From the NCBI GenBank assembly GCA_037577475.1, contig CM075194.1, positions 10,000,492 to 10,064,491 on the forward strand: 64,000 bases of DNA. The letters are read 5' to 3'. Positions within the stretch are counted from its first letter, which is position 1. Every line of letters begins with the position of its first letter. Under the pieces are notes generated by a model that was not told the DNA's origin, ran no database searches, and was given only the letters and a program-made list of their open reading frames with translations. The position numbers and the translations under genes are program-made. Positions 63,701-64,000 of this stretch are shown here, piece after piece. The DNA is from Chaunax sp. Z400. Taxonomy: Eukaryota; Chordata; Actinopteri; Lophiiformes; Chaunacidae.

Positions 63701-64000
63701 CATGCATGTGTTTTTGTGGTTATTTCTAGGCTGTTTCAATCTATTTTATTTGGAGGCTGCTCCAGCTAACCGGACAGAGCTTGGGGTGCAAGGTGGGGCA
63801 GCTTTAACTAGGCTATATGTCTAGACATTCATGTAGTTTTGTCCACTACTCAATGAAATTTGCAAATGTGCATGGTCATAACTCCTGTTTATGGAGGACC
63901 TCAGTGGAAATAAGTGCATTTTATACTTTGTGTTATCCTTGGTAATTATTTATATCTGTATGTATTTTACATATATGATTTTTTTTACCCATCAAATCCA
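60701..64000. other. Unique non-coding DNA to the window end, 3.3 kb
   Basis: No gene is supported and no further repeat family was recognised. 60840-60970 and 61660-61880 are GC-balanced. T runs lie at about 62331-62338 and 62468-62476. Frames up to 92 codons lack motifs. Confidence 0.5.

Overview
This window looks like nuclear DNA from a teleost fish, probably a percomorph. It is AT-rich, with many long CA/TG and GA microsatellites. It carries decayed copies of short interspersed repeats that I recognise from memory of percomorph genomes: a tRNA-derived SINE, a Harbinger-like MITE, a LINE tail ending in a tandem array, and several non-autonomous families. No database search was possible, so taxon and family assignments rest on recall.

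I find no convincing protein-coding gene, rRNA gene, functional tRNA gene or CRISPR array. The longest open frames (about 100 to 140 codons) are interrupted by microsatellites, lack family motifs, or sit in transposon remnants. The window is best read as a gene desert or part of a very large intron. The one segment resembling a small exon is 4729-4826 (+), with an acceptor, a donor and an open frame, but the protein is not recognised.

Layout. 1-14 kb: mostly unique non-coding DNA with two copies of one dispersed repeat (2985-3185, 8091-8400), the exon-like segment, and stretches whose texture resembles conserved non-coding elements (CNEs), at 5560-5830, 6380-6720 and 8640-9900. 14-17.4 kb: a cluster of perfect inverted repeats (14178-14323), a MITE (14702-15155) and an LTR-like dispersed element (16848-17345). 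17.4-36 kb: microsatellites and unique DNA, with CNE-like stretches near 23.2 and 27.0-27.7 kb and a LINE tail with a 12-bp minisatellite near 29.9 kb. 36-48 kb: a 110-bp TG array, an old repeat at 36.4 kb followed by an unexplained segment, then the densest run of CNE-like sequence (37.8-39.5, 41.3-41.6, 44.6-45.5, 47.9 kb), including a perfect 13-bp hairpin at 38673-38714. 51.5-56.2 kb: a transposon-rich island with a tandemly duplicated repeat, a SINE, an inverted relative of the first repeat, and an LTR-like element interrupted by a second element. 56-64 kb: unique DNA with a 127-bp imperfect inverted repeat (57383-57509), a TG array and one more dispersed repeat at 60.5 kb.

The CNE labels are guesses from sequence texture: balanced composition, homeodomain-type ATTA/TAAT cores, and absence of repeats. 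They need an alignment test. If real, the window would be regulatory DNA of a neighbouring developmental gene outside the window. I did not find a novel gene system. The best leads are the two hairpin-forming inverted repeats, the inverted-repeat cluster at 14.2 kb and the exon-like segment.
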